From NCBI RefSeq assembly GCF_964030925.1, contig NZ_OZ034992.1:1240001-1304000 (forward strand): 64,000 nt of DNA, read 5' to 3'. The notes under the pieces are model-generated. The model saw only the letters and a program-made list of their open reading frames with translations. It had not been told where the DNA came from and did not search any database. Position numbers and translations under genes: made by a program. Of this stretch, positions 24,089 to 36,566 are shown one piece after another (position 1 is the first letter of the stretch; every line of letters begins with the position of its first letter). Source of the stretch: Spiroplasma_E sp902809815. GTDB lineage: Bacteria; Bacillota_I; Bacilli_A; Mycoplasmatales; VBWQ01.

Positions 24089-24391
24089 TTAAAACATTGA
24101 ACTTATTGAAACTGATAATAGCACAATGGCACCAACTGTTGCACAAAACATTAAAAATATATAAAGAGCTTTATTTCAAAAATGAAAAACTTGATATGTA
24201 ACTTTTTTTGGTTTAAATAAAAATTGCTCGTTAATCAAGCTCCTTTCTTTACGTAATTTTCTTTTAAATAAAAAAAACACAAGAAAAATAATACCAATAC
24301 AAATCAAACCAATGATAAACATTATTCACATTGCCGATGTTGATAAACTTTTATTGTGCGACTCTAATGTTAAAAAATTTAGCATAATCAT
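24089..24391 (-). CDS. Small two-helix membrane protein, 100 aa
   Basis: Membrane helices at about residues 20-42 and 78-98 with a basic loop between (KRKLRKERS). ATG 24391 follows AGAAAG. It probably shares a transcript with the PTS gene that starts 41 bases downstream. No family recognised. Confidence 0.65.
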
Positions 24392-24485
24392 TTACACTTT
24401 CTAATCATTAGTTTTTTATCTTAATAAATATTATTATACAATAAATTTTTCTTAAATAAATATAATCACAAAATTTTACACTTTT

Positions 24486-25817
24486 TTATTGTTTATTATA
24501 CAATGACTTACGCATTCTAAATCTTAATTTAATTGGTACACCCTGAAAACCAAATCGTTCACGAATTTGATTAATTAAAAAACGTTCATAAGAAAAATGA
24601 CATCGTTGTGGATCATTTACCATTAAAATAAAAGTAGGCGGATTTTTTTCAACCTGTGTTGTATAATATATCTTTAATCTACCACCTTTAAAGTAGGGCG
24701 ACTCATTAATTAATTGAGCTTTATTAATTATTTCATTAAGAATACTTGTTTTAATTCTTAAATTCATATTAACTAATACTTCATTAATAGTAGCAAATAA
24801 AGTATGAATTCTAGTATTTTCTAAAGCAGATAAATATACAACAAAAGAATACTCAAGGTATTTAAATTTTTCTTTTATTTTTTTAGTAAACTCTTGCATT
24901 GTTTTTTCATTTTTTTTAACTAAATCTCATTTATTAACAATAATAATAACTGGCTTATCTAAATTTTTTGCCATTCCTGCTATTGTTAAATCTTGTTCTT
25001 GAATTTCAACACTACCATCTAATAAAAACAAAACAATATCACTACGTTCAATAGCATTAGTAGTTCTAATTAAACTATATTTTTCTAAATCTTCAGTAAT
25101 TTTTCCTTTTCTACGAATTCCAGCAGTATCAATAACACAATATTGTTTTTTATTATAAACAAAATTACTATCAATAGCATCAGTTGTTGTTCCTGCTATT
25201 GGTGAAACAATAACTCTATTCTCTTGAAGAATAGTATTAACTAAACTTGATTTACCAACATTGGGACGACCAATAATTGCTAAATTAATATGTTCTTTCT
25301 TTTCTGTATGAACCTCTTTTGGTAACTTAGTAATTATCATATCTAATAAATCACCAAAACCAACACCATGACTAGCAGACACTAAAATTGGTTCGCCAAA
25401 GCCAACTTTTAAATAATCATAAATTTTATCATTATCGTTTTGAACATTATCATATTTATTTGCAATAATAATAACCGGTTTCTTAGTTCTGTATAATAAT
25501 TTAGCAATATCTTCATCTTCGTGAGTTAGACCTTCTTGATAAGAACAAACAAATAAAACAATATCAGCCTCAGCTAAAGCAATATTAACTTGTTGATTGA
25601 TTTGTTGAGTAAAATTAGTAATCGTTTTAGTAATACCACCCGTATCAATAATCACAAAATTTTGTGTTAATCATTCACCAATGCCATAAATTCGATCTCT
25701 AGTTGCTCCAGGCATATCTTCAATTATTGCTACTTTTTTTTGTAATATACGATTAAAAATTGAAGATTTACCAACATTAGGACGTCCTACAATTACTACT
25801 TTTGGTAACTTATTCAT
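24486..25817 (-). CDS. der: Ribosome-assembly GTPase Der (EngA)
   Basis: Tandem GTPase needed for 50S assembly. Two G domains each with P-loop GRPNVGKSS: the first near residue 10, with TGG and NKYD; the second near residue 180, with DTAG and NK. A C-terminal KH-like domain ends FRMRKSLYNKQ. 443 aa, standard length. Two TGA codons are Trp. The neighbour upstream is cmk, as in many Firmicutes and Mollicutes. Confidence 0.95.
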
Positions 25818-25844
25818 TTTATTCAAATCCTTATATTTAAAATA

Positions 25845-26516
25845 TTATTTTTTATGACTAAAGTAATTATCATATAAAACTTTTAATTTATCAACGGTCG
25901 TTTGTAAATTATAATCACTATTATCTAAAATAACTGCATCTTCAACAATTACTAGTTGACCAGTGCTACGAGTTTTATCAACATTATCACGAATTACCAT
26001 ATCGTTATATACTTGTTCTTGTGTAATATTAATACCCTCTTTAATATACTGTTTATATCTTCTTTCACTACGAGCGTGTAAACTAGAAGTTAAAAAAATC
26101 TTTAATTGAGCATCAGGTAAAACAACACTACTAATATCTCTGCCAACGACAATAAAGCCTTGACTTCTAACCATTTCTTGAATTCTAGCAACCATAACTT
26201 TTCTAACTTCAGATAACGAAGCAATTATTGGTACTTTACTAGTAACATTTTTATCATAAATTTCTTCTGTTGGTGGTTGATCATTAAATAAAAAATGACC
26301 ATTAACTCATCTTATATCAAAAAGTTGTAATGCTGCAAGTATTAAATCTTCACTTTCAAAAGCAATTTTGTTTTTTAAACAATAATTAGTAAAGCTACGA
26401 TACATAATTCCTGTATCCATAAATTGATAATCAATTTTTTTAGAAAGTAAATATGCTGCTGCTGATTTACCACTAGCTGCTGGACCATCTATTGCAATAT
26501 TAATCTTTGGGTACAT
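25845..26516 (-). CDS. cmk: Cytidylate kinase
   Basis: Phosphorylates CMP and dCMP with ATP. P-loop GPAASGKS (residues 10-17), the DTGIMYRS substrate segment, VGRDIS and the lid RDNVDKTRST are all present. 223 aa. TGA=Trp at residue 70. The gene ends 28 bases before der on the same strand. Confidence 0.95.
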
Positions 26517-26532
26517 TGTTTTTCTCCATTCT

Positions 26533-27189
26533 CTACTTAATAAATAATATTAATGATAATACTAACACGACTATTAAAATTAAACAAATAATGATAATAC
26601 TAAATACTGTTAAACTTCACTTATAGTTATTCTTAATTTTAACTTTTTGTAATTCATCTTGAAAATTATTATGTTCTTGATTAATTTCTTTTAGTTCTTT
26701 ATTAAGATCACTATTATTTATTTTATACTTTTTATATTTAAATTCTAAATTTTTAACAAAATTTTTGACATCATGAATTTTACTTTCTAAGTCTTTTTGA
26801 AATTCATTTATTTTATTATGCATACTATTAATTAACGTTTGATATTCCAAGTTAGTACTTATTAATGGCACATCAACTATTTCAAAATCAATATTTTCGC
26901 TATATTTTTTTAAAATATTATTAATATTTTCTAACATATTTTCCAATATTAATTTATCATTATTATCTAAATGTTGTTCATTATTTTTAATAAAATAATT
27001 TTCAAAATTAACTAAATTTAAATCAGAATTTAATTTTTGAAAAATTGGTTCAAAATATGATTTATCAATTTTTATTAGTTGCTGATAATAATTTTCTATT
27101 TTTTGTTCTTGTTCTCAAAGCTTACTATTTTCTTTAATTTCTTTAGCAATTTGTTCACGTAAACTTTTATACTTTTCCATTCTTGTCAT
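26533..27189 (-). CDS. Coiled-coil protein with C-terminal membrane anchor
   Basis: 218 aa: long Glu/Lys/Asn-rich helical body, then one C-terminal hydrophobic helix (LTVFSIIIICLILIVVLVLS) and a two-residue tail. Start ATG 27189 follows a GGGTG site. Directly upstream of cmk and der. No family recognised. Confidence 0.7.
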
Positions 27190-27628
27190 TAAAGCACCCA
27201 CAAATTAATATTTAAAAAATTCCAATATTTATTTATTTTTAATAGTAATGATAATTTTCTTGATTATAACATAAATATATAAAATCATTATAATATACAA
27301 ATTTAACTATTGATAATATTGATAATATTTTAAAAAATAATTGTTTTTACTTAGTTTTCTTTTAAACATTATTAAAAATAAAATATTAGAAAAATTTATA
27401 TTTTTATGCAGGTATTATTTTTTTATTGTATATTCTTTTTTTCAATTATAGACTTAAATTAAGATTTACAAAAAATATTTTTATCTAATATCACTTTCAC
27501 ATTATTATAAATATCTTGCTATTATCGATATTAAAAATAAAAATATATTACATTAAGTAAATCTTAATTCTAAAAATAAACTAAAACTAAAAATCAAAAT
27601 TTATTTTAGTAACAAAGGAGAATAAAAT
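27190..27628. other. Noncoding gap with a 13-bp inverted repeat
   Basis: No gene seen. AATTAAGATTTAC at 27457-27469 is matched by its exact reverse complement at 27557-27569, 87 bases apart. The gene at 27629 starts 60 bases after the second arm, so this is its promoter and leader. Confidence 0.5.
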
Positions 27629-28189
27629 ATGCAAAAAACTACATTTACTTTAGGACATTTAAAAATTGAACATACAACTACTACTGGAAATGCTGATAGT
27701 AGTAATATTAATGTACTAGATAACGTTGATCCTATTAGTGTGCAAGCTAACTTAAACAGTATGGTTCCATATATTAACCAAATATTAGAAGCTTTACCAG
27801 CTACAGAAAAAGTTGCGTTTTTAAAAGATGAACAATATCCAGATGGAACATTCATATTAGTAACAAGTGCTGGTATAACACCAATTGTACCACAATATTT
27901 ACTTACTAGACTTCAAGAAACAGGTCCAAAAGCATATATATTAGCACAAGGTCAACAATGAGGATGATCAATTGCTAATAAAACAGATGTTTCTATTAAC
28001 GATTTAGAAAATCAATTTGAAAAACATACAAAAGAATGTTTAAATGCATATATAGCTTCAGGAGATGCACTAGACTATAAAATGGATTTTATTTACAAAG
28101 TTGTAGCAACCGTACCTAATGCACCACAAGTAACTGCTAGTTCATCAGTTAAATTCCACTTTACTGTTAAAGCAGTTAAAAAAGCGTAA
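27629..28189 (+). CDS. Hypothetical protein, 186 aa
   Basis: AAAGGAG lies before ATG 27629. Codon use and composition are well balanced for this genome (Ala/Val/Thr-rich, few Lys), with FHFTVKAVKKA at the end. One TGA-GGA-TGA cluster reads WGW. No signal peptide, no known motif. It could be a structural protein, but this is not shown. Confidence 0.65.
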
Positions 28190-28242
28190 TTAAATAATTT
28201 TAGTAATTCATAAAATATAATATTTTTTATATTTTCTTAGTA

Positions 28243-28276
28243 CCTAGGTCAATTTAGTATTACTAAATAACCTAGG
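28243..28276 (+). terminator. Hairpin after the 186-aa gene
   Basis: CCTAGGT ... ACCTAGG outer stem with an inner AATTTAGTA/TACTAAAT stem. It lies 54 bases downstream of the stop; no strong T run. Confidence 0.45.
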
Positions 28277-28306
28277 TTATATTATTAAATAAAAGGAGAA
28301 ACACTA

Positions 28307-28392
28307 ATGAACAATAAAAATATCAATGAAAAAATCAAAATTATAATGAAAACAAAAATAACCAATAACGAAGAAAAAAAAGAAAATCAAAA
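28307..28392 (+). pseudogene. Short ORF cut by the second IS5-like copy
   Basis: AAAGGAG precedes ATG 28307. Reads MNNKNINEKIKIIMKTKITN and on into the IS terminal repeat at 28393. Only 29 codons remain. No family recognised. Confidence 0.4.
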
Positions 28393-29548
28393 GACATATT
28401 CCGTAATTATTTTTTTGAAAAATCAAGTAATAATTTTAAAATTTATTTTATAATTTTGTTATTAACAATAAATTTAGAAAAGTGTTGATAAAAATGATTT
28501 TTGAAAATTTAAAAAAATTAAAAAATGAAGAATTTTACAGATATTTTGGTATAAAACGTTTTCATTTTAATGAAATGTTAGAAAAATTAATTGAAATAGA
28601 AAAATTAGAAAAAATAAAGGTCGAAAAAATAAACTTTCAGTAGAAGAAAGATTAATGATGACTTTATTATACTGAAAAGAATATTATACTTTTTTTTCAA
28701 ATGAGTATTAAATCTAAAATGAGCCCATCAAGTTGTTTTCGAAATATTACTTGAGTAGAAAATAAACTTAGTAACCACAAAGATTACCAATTTTTAAAAG
28801 AAAGATATAAATTAAAAATTGATAAAAAACAAGAAAATTCAAATGAATTTCAATTTTATTTAATTGATTCAACTGAGATTGAAATTGAAAGACCAACTAA
28901 AAAAAACTACAGTTAGAATATTTTTCTGGTAAAAGTTGAATGTATTCTATAAAATTTCAAATTGTATATGATTTTTTTAATAAAAAAATTGTTGATATTT
29001 TTGCTGATAATGGTAAAGTGCATGATTTTCAAATATTAAAAAATTCAAATCTTGAATTTTCAGAAAAAACAATAATTATTGGTGATTTAGGATATCAAGG
29101 TATACAAAATATTTATAAAAATACAATAATACCAATTAAAAGAACTAAAAATAAAAAATTAACTAAACAAGAAAGAAAATACAATAAGATTGTATCTAAA
29201 ATTAGAATTAAAGTTGAACATGTCTTTGCTTGATTGAAAAGATTCAAAATTTTAGTAAATAAATGTAGAAAATCTAAATTTAGACTTATGTACTTAAGAT
29301 TTAACTTACTTTGTGAAATTTTTAATAAAATAAAACCATTAAAATAAAAAAAATATTAAAAATATTTTTTTAAAATTTAAATTTTTATCGAGTTAATATA
29401 AAAATATTATTAACAATTTTTTGTTTAAAATGTAAACTCATTTTTTAAACTATTTTTTCAAAAAATATTTATTTCTATATTCAATAACACTAAATAGTTT
29501 TAAAACAATTTTATTGACAATTAATTAAATTTAATTACGGAATATGTC
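28393..29548 (+). mobile_element. IS5-family insertion sequence, copy 2 (1156 bp)
   Basis: Same terminal repeats and nearly the same sequence as copy 1, in the same orientation. The first ~60 bases inside the left end differ from copy 1. ORF A is damaged: one A missing at 28609-28614 and one T extra at 28690-28697, bringing an early TAG. ORF B (28940-29347 with TGA as Trp) and the AAAAAAC slip site are intact. No target duplication seen. Confidence 0.88.
28503..29347 (+). pseudogene. IS5-family transposase, inactivated copy
   Basis: Compared with copy 1, a lost A and a gained T place about 80 bases out of frame and introduce a stop, so the DNA-binding half is not made. Sequence after the T run matches copy 1 again. 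It could not transpose itself but its ends could be used by copy 1. Confidence 0.8.
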
Positions 29549-30070
29549 CTAAGTATTGTCACTATAACTTACAATTTTATTATTTAAATTTAAATTTTTA
29601 TTAATACCAATATTGGCAATTGTATTAAGACTTGATATTGGTAATGTTTTTACTCTAAAAGATAAATCATAAATTTCAGTTTCATTTAAGACACGAAGTT
29701 CTCCGTTGATTAAGTATTCATCACCAATTCTAAAGTTTTTAATTCAAGTTGCACGATTAAGATCAGCATAACTAATATCTTCCTCGCGAAAACTTAAAAT
29801 AGAATTATTATTAGATTTTTTCAATTTAATAATAGATAAGTTATCACCTAATAAGCCTAGGCTTTGCTCATGTTGTTCAATTGAATTTCTAATAATAGGA
29901 ATTATTAAACATTTTTGATCAGGAGTTTGTGTTCAAATGATAACTGTTTCAAGTTTGCAACCATTACAATATTGATAATTACAATTTATATTTTCACATC
30001 TAGTTTCGTTAGTTGTTTTTGTTAATGGCACATTAGCAAAATAAATGCCACAATTTATAATATTCTGCAT
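29549..30070 (-). CDS. Hypothetical Cys-rich protein ending at the IS boundary
   Basis: ATG 30070 follows GAGG. 173 aa. Residues 25-40 hold a cysteine cluster (RCENINCNYQYCNGCKLE) that could bind zinc or form disulfides. The TAG stop (29549-29551) begins on the first base after the IS, so the natural C-terminus may have been removed by the insertion. No family recognised. Confidence 0.55.
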
Positions 30071-30668
30071 TTAATAAACCTCATTTTCTAAAGTTTTAAT
30101 AATACTTTTACTATAAACAAACTTAATTACCATAAAAGAGTAAATTTGACCTTAAACTTAATACTTTTAAATTATAATGATATAAATTTTAAAATGTTTT
30201 TAATTATTAGTCTGTATAAATTTTGGTTTAAGGGTAAGTGGGAATATTAATTTATGAAATTGGAATAGATATTAAATTGAGTTTTTAAACTAAATTAAAG
30301 ACTCATATCAATAAATTAAAATACAAAACCCTTACATGAAAATTACTCATATAAGGGCATAAAGCCAAATTTACAATTTTAAATTAATTAAACTGATGTT
30401 TTGTCCTAAAGTTTTAGGACAAATATAATAATAACAAATTTAAACCAAATTACAATAGAATCTCATACTGTATATAATATATTTTGATTAATCATTATTA
30501 TAAATTATTATTAATGCTTTAATTAATTTTATAATATAAATATTATTTATTTTATTATAATTATTTTATTTTAAAAAACAAAAAAATAAATAAAAGCAGT
30601 ACTTAAATACTACTTTTATAATATAATTTCTCTAATTAAGTTAAAAAAATAATATTTTAAACTATAAA
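30071..30668. other. Noncoding gap with three hairpins
   Basis: No gene seen. CCCTTACATGA (30329-30339) pairs with TCATATAAGGG (30347-30357). TTTGTCCTAAA (30400-30410) pairs with TTTAGGACAAA (30413-30423). The third, 30591-30618, is the terminator of the secreted-protein gene. Confidence 0.5.
30591..30618 (-). terminator. Terminator of the secreted-protein gene
   Basis: Stem TAAAAGCAGTA with TACTACTTTTA (one mismatch) and a T-rich tail on the minus strand. Confidence 0.65.
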
Positions 30669-31223
30669 TTAAAATTCATGCAAATTTAACTTTAAACTAG
30701 TAGTAAAATAACCTCTCACAAACTGAGTATCTTTTTCATTATTTGCTGTAACCGTTTCAACACTAACAAATTTAAAAATAAATGCTTTTTGATTTCAATC
30801 ATAATCGTAACTAACTGTTTGCTGAACTTTATTCATATTTCCTTCATGTGAAATACTATTATCAATAAACTTTGTATCACTAGATACAATAACTGAATTC
30901 TTACTTTGATCATTATAATAATAATCTTTTCCATTTATATGAAAATCGACATGACTTTTTATATCAGTTAATTCTATATATTTTAATTTTGAAGGATCAC
31001 TAAAAAGAACAATAACATTTTTTTCAAAAGTTTTAACTGTAGTTTCTCCATTATCAGCAAAAATAGGGTATTCAACAATATCAATTGGTTGTATTACATC
31101 ATGTAAATTATCAACATTTATTAAATTGTAATTTTTTACATATGAATTTAATATCGAAGAAGTTGAAAATATTGATGCTGCTGATAATGCTATTGTTGTT
31201 AACATTGATAAATATTTTTTCAT
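30669..31223 (-). CDS. Probable secreted protein with signal peptide
   Basis: 184 aa. N-terminus MKKYLSMLTTIALSAASIF is a clear signal sequence; no lipobox Cys follows, so a soluble or anchored exported protein rather than a lipoprotein. GAGGTG lies before ATG 31223. The mature part is rich in Asp, Tyr and Ser, with no recognised domain. Confidence 0.7.
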
Positions 31224-31305
31224 AAATAACACCTCTTTTTTAATAACTTTTTAAAATCTTAAGAAGTTGGATACATCATAAACCTTTCTTTTAAAGAAAA
31301 CAATT

Positions 31306-31336
31306 AAAAAACATTTATAATAAATAAATGTTTTTT
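31306..31336. terminator. Terminator hairpin between divergent or tandem units
   Basis: AAAAAACATTTAT (31306-31318) with ATAAATGTTTTTT (31324-31336). Lies 40 bases beyond the dehydrogenase stop on the minus strand. Confidence 0.65.
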
Positions 31337-31375
31337 AATAATTTTTAGGATTAAAATAAAAAATGAAATTCATTA

Positions 31376-32182
31376 TTAGCGATTTTTTTGATAATTATAT
31401 ACTAACTTAAGTACTGTTTTTAAAGGTAATATTCTAATAATAGTTCTTGTAATTTTATTAGAAATTCCTGTAATAATAAAACTTTTTCTTTTTGTTTTTA
31501 AGGCTGTTTGTAAAGACTTTTTAGCATAAGTTTCAGTATCTAAAACTGGTAATAATGAACTATAATGTTCTTTATTTCCTTTACCATTACTACTACGATT
31601 TCAAAATTCAGTTTTTAATGGACCTGGACAAATTGTAATTACTCTTACTTTACTTTTTGCTCTTTTTAATTCATAATTAACTGCAACACCTAAACTTCAA
31701 ACATATGATTTAGAAGCATAATAACTAGCAAAAACAGGACCTGGACTAAAAGCTGCCATACTTCCAATATTAATAACACGACCATAATTATTTTTACTAA
31801 AACGTTGAACAAATAACTTTGTTAAAATATGTAAACAAGAAATATTTAAATTAATCATATTTAATTCTTGTTCTAACATACTATCTGCAAATGTTCCTCA
31901 AACACCATAACCAGCATTATTAATAACTACTGTTACATTTAATTCTTTTGATAACTCAAATAATTTATAAATATTTTTTAAATCAGATAAATCTAAATCA
32001 TAATTTTTAACTTGTAAGTGTGGATACTTATCTGCTAATTCTAATATTTTTTTACTATCACGTGATACCCCTAATACGTGATAACCTTGTGCTAATAATG
32101 CTTGACAGTAATAATATCCCAATCCTTTAGACGCTCCTGTAACTACTGCTCACTGATTCAAAACAATTACTTTATTTATCAT
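31376..32182 (-). CDS. Short-chain dehydrogenase/reductase
   Basis: NAD(P)-dependent oxidoreductase, 268 aa. Nucleotide motif TGASKGLG (residues 15-22), NNAGYG, and catalytic residues in INIGSMAAFSPGP and YYASK. Substrate unknown. Starts 24 bases after the pgsA stop, same strand, so co-transcription is likely and a lipid-related role is possible but unproven. Confidence 0.85.
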
Positions 32183-32205
32183 TTATATTAATACTCCTTT
32201 TATTT

Positions 32206-32847
32206 TTAGATATTAAACATTTTTTTACTATTTGAACTAATATAATTATAAGCACTAAAAATACTTAATACTGTAGCAACGTACATTGGTATCATTACTA
32301 ATTGATTAATTAAACCATATTGATTATTATTACTATGACCATTAACACTACCATTTAAAAATCGTCAATTAATAAAAAATAAAATTGTAATTCCTAACAT
32401 TTGTAATGCTGCCTTTATTCTACCATATTTATCAGCAGCCATTACTGTACCTTTAGTAGCCAAAATTTGACGAACTACATCAATAATAAAATCACGTAAT
32501 ACCAAAATAATTACCATTCAAACCGGAATTATAGTAGCACATGCCATTACAATTAAAACACCATTAGTTAAAAGTTTATCTGCAATTGAATCAAAAAATT
32601 TACCAAAAGTTGTTACCTGATTAAATTTTCTTGCTCATCATCCATCAATAAAATCACTAATGGCAGCAATAATAAATAAAATTGCTGCTATTAACCAACT
32701 AATCGGTAAACTATAACTATTAATATTAATACTTGTTATTCAAAGATGATAAAAATTATCATTATCTATTGGACCGATAATCATTAAACTAACAATAATT
32801 GGGACTAATATTAATCTTATTAAAGAAATAATATTGGGAACATTCAT
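32206..32847 (-). CDS. pgsA: CDP-diacylglycerol-glycerol-3-phosphate 3-phosphatidyltransferase
   Basis: Makes phosphatidylglycerol phosphate in the membrane. The CDP-alcohol phosphatidyltransferase motif is complete: SDFIDGWWARKFNQ then TTFGKFFDSIADK, with all required Asp, Gly and Arg residues. About six membrane helices, 213 aa. AAAGGATTTTAA region precedes ATG 32847. Housekeeping gene at the edge of the secretion operon. Confidence 0.93.
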
Positions 32848-33057
32848 ATTTAAAATCCTTTCATATAAGTTTATTTATAATATTTAACATTATTATGTAC
32901 TTACCTTTTTTAACATAATTTATAAAAAGTAAAACTTATATTTTTGATCTATTCATGAAATAAGTATATCGTTATTTTCTATATCTATCAATAATATACA
33001 TTTATATATTAAAATAAATATTCTTTTATATACAATTTCTTAACTATTGTTTATTTT

Positions 33058-34941
33058 TTATTTTTCTGATTTTTCTCTTTCGGCAGCAGCTTGTGGATTT
33101 TTTCTTTTCTCAATATAATAGAATAAACCAATATAACTTAAATAATAATCTTTATTAAAATCAATTAAACGTGAAGCATTTGTAACAGTTGCTTGTCCTG
33201 CTGGTTTACTTCCTCATTCATAAAACGGAATTAAACGTGTTTTTGCTGGATTATGTTTTGCTAAAAAAATAACAGCAGTATCAAAATCTAATTTCATTAA
33301 CTCACTACCTGTAATTAATTTTTTACCTTGTAATGATGAATTAATATTATCAGCTTTTTTATCTTTATTACCAGAATGGCTATAATTAATAATTGTTTTT
33401 TCACCGAACATATCTGAATATTTATTAGCAGTTTGTAAATCCATAGTTTGCAAAAAAGTATGCAAAATACAGTTATTAAAAATAGTTTCTGCTGTTTCTT
33501 TACCATATTTTTGTGTTAATTGTTGTAAATCTTGCATAATCATCATGAAAAAAATATTACGACTTCGTGCAACAGTAATCATTTGTGCCATACTAGCAAT
33601 CGTTGGTATATTACCAAACTCATCAAATAAAAAGTATAAAGGACGTGGTAATTTAATATCAGGTAAAGTACTTGCATAACGAATTGTATTTTTATATAAC
33701 TGTGCAATAAACATTGATACAAAAGCATTACGTTCATTACTTTCATCAGGAACAACTAAGAAAACAGCACTTGGTTTTTTTACAATTTCATCTAAATTTA
33801 TATCATTACTACAACTAATATTTCGCGTCACTGGATCAGTAAATAAACGTAATCCATTAGCAACCATTTGACTAATTGATCCCGCAGTTTCTTCAGCACC
33901 TTCTAATGCACCTAAACCAATTTGACGAGCTAAACTATGAGTTGGCATTTTTTTTAGAATTTCAACATATCGTTGACGATTAGTAGCAACAATAGCAGCA
34001 TTTGACATACTAAAGTATTTTAAAGGAACATCAGGTTGATCTTCAAGTTGTTCTAGCATAAATAACATAATTGATTTGACAACTTGCATCGCTGATTGAT
34101 TTCAAAATTTTTGTTTTGGATCTGATTCAGGAAATAAAGCTTCAACAATATCATTAATTCATGATAATGCCATTGATTCATAAGTAATTGATTCATTTAA
34201 AGGATTATTTTCTTTTTTTAAACGCATTGATTCTACATAAAAATCATATACTTTAACAAAAGGATTTCATGAATTAGATACTGATGTATCACGTAAATTA
34301 ATAACATAAACATCGTAACCATTATCTTTTAATATTTTAGAATGATTTTGAAATAATTCTCCTTTTGGGTCAGTAATAACCATTGATGGTTTAATTTTCG
34401 ATTGGGCATTTAAATATATAGTTGGAATAACTAATTTTTGAGTTTTACCACTTCCTGTTCCCCCAATTACAATATTATGAGCATCAGACTTAATATTAAA
34501 TTGGACACCACCAATTTTAGTCTTTGTTGTTTGAACAACAATACCGTAATCATTTTCAACAGTTTTTGATAAAGGAAAGGTATTAGCAATTTCAGTGGGT
34601 GTTAATCAAGCAGCAGATCCATACACTTTATTTTTTGAATCACGTAAAAAGCGACTTTTATTATGAGTTTCACGATAAATTTTATATTTATGAATCATAA
34701 AGTAAGATAATAAAACTGAAAATTCAATAAGAAATAGAATTAAAAATATTAATCAATAATTAATAACATCCTGTATTAAAAATTTAAGTGTAAATGGTTG
34801 TTGATTATCTCCACTATGAGAAAACATGTTACGAACAAAGACTAAAGCATAAACTAATAAAGTATTTATTAATACTAAAAAGGGTATAACAATTATAATT
34901 ACTGCTGGTAGTACTCATTTTTTTTGACGAATAAATTTCAT
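33058..34941 (-). CDS. traG: VirD4/TraG-type coupling ATPase
   Basis: Membrane ATPase that recruits substrates to a type IV secretion channel. Two N-terminal membrane helices (residues ~8-32 and ~55-80), Walker A GGTGSGKT (~160-167), DPKGELF, and Walker B with RPLYFLFDEFGNIP followed by the typical MITVARSRNIFFMMIMQDLQ. 627 aa, TGA=Trp in eight places. Start ATG 34941. Last gene of the leftward operon. Orthologues called TraG occur in mycoplasma and spiroplasma conjugative elements. Confidence 0.92.
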
Positions 34942-34986
34942 TTTTATGTTCCTTTATTTTTTATATATTTTATAATAATTTATATT

Positions 34987-35115
34987 TTACCCATATTGGG
35001 AAATAACACCAGCAATACCTGATATTATTAATAATAAAATACCAATAGTTACATTACGTCTTCAACGATAACTTTTTTTCTTTTTAAATTCATTTTTTGT
35101 TTTTTTAAATTTCAT
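34987..35115 (-). CDS. 42-aa single-helix membrane protein in the T4SS operon
   Basis: Strongly basic N-terminus (KFKKTKNEFKKKKSYRWRR) and one hydrophobic helix. GGAGAAATAATC precedes ATG 35115. It sits 34 bases after the VirB6-like gene and 45 before traG. Confidence 0.6.
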
Positions 35116-35149
35116 GATTATTTCTCCAAGATTTTAATATTTTACTTTT

Positions 35150-36508
35150 TTATTCATCAGGATCTCCTCTTCTTGCATTCTTTCTAGTGTTATTTAAATT
35201 TACAAAAGGTTCAACAAAAGCACCCTTAGCCATATTATTTAATCCAACAAAAGGGCTTTTTAAATTATTTTTTGTATCTTGTCATTTAGTACCTTGATCA
35301 TGAGAATTTTGAAATTTACCAATTCCTTTAGCAACTCCTTTAGTACCTTTACCTAAATAACCTGTTATACCATTTTTTAATAGTCCATTTGCTTTCTTTT
35401 GACTACCATCAGGATTTCTTCCATCTTTAGCACCACCAAATGCAATTTGTTTCCCAAGTTTTAATGCACCAGCACCACCTGCTGCAAGGCTAGCAAAAGT
35501 CCGAGCTTTACCCATAATATTTCCAGCAATAGCTGCTCCATTAGAATCAATAGCACTTTGTACACCTAAGTTTTGTGTTACTAAGTGATTAATAATTTTT
35601 TGAGTTCTTAAACAACTAATAGCACCGGCTGTACAAAATAACGTATATAAAACTTGTTTTTCAAGTCAACTAAAATTAGTATTATTAGTAATATCTAATA
35701 TTGCCTTTGGTAATATTTGAAGGAAGATATAAATAGGTAACATCGTTCCTGGACCAATAATAAACTTACCTATTACCATTTCTTTTCAAACACCCAATCT
35801 TTTTCCTTGATCAACAGGCATCATAGAAGCAACAATTGGTGATATTGAAAATAAAAGTAATAAATCAATAATTCTTTCAACCAATGTCATTGATGCAACA
35901 AATAATACATATAAAGTAAATCACACCGCAATAATTTCAAGAATAAAGTTTCAATGTTTTAATTGAGAAATAGGTGGCATTGAATAAACACCAGGATCAT
36001 GCTGAGCAGCATTAGCATCCGGAGCACCAATACCTCATAATAAATCAGCTAAACTAGCATTTTTTCCTAAAGCTGTAATTTGTAAAACTGCCAATAATCC
36101 TGTTATTAAATAATTTATAGTACTCATAAAAAATGGAATGAAAACAATTACTAAAAAAGCTAAAAATGTATTTTTTATAGCTTTACCTAATTTTTCTCTA
36201 ATTGTATGTGTTTCAGTAAATTGAATAATAATTAATTGCATAATAAACATAATAAGTATTACGCCAATTGAAACAATTGCTAATGCTGAAAAAAATACTG
36301 GTAAATTTTTACTATTAAGTGGATCTTTAGTAAAATCTCCAAAAACTAAATTAGTTATCGCATCAGTTGTTAAATAATCAAATATGCCGCCATGACCATG
36401 ATTAGGTGATCTCAATAAAATATCAATTAAATATAATGGTCCTTGAATGAAAATAAGTCAAGGTATAAATAATAAAGCTCCTAGTATAATATCTGTTAGT
36501 CAATCCAT
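35150..36508 (-). CDS. VirB6/TrbL-like polytopic membrane protein
   Basis: 452 aa, with about seven membrane helices from the N-terminus (FIPWLIFIQGPLYLIDILL first) to ~residue 320, then a Gly/Ala/Lys-rich soluble tail (AAGGAGALKLGKQIAFGGAK). This layout fits VirB6/TrbL-family channel subunits of Gram-positive type IV systems. Identification rests on topology and position rather than a motif. Confidence 0.7.
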
Positions 36509-36566
36509 ATTTTCATCTCTTTTCTCTTCATAACTTAATATTAAGTTAATATATAACTTTCTTTAG

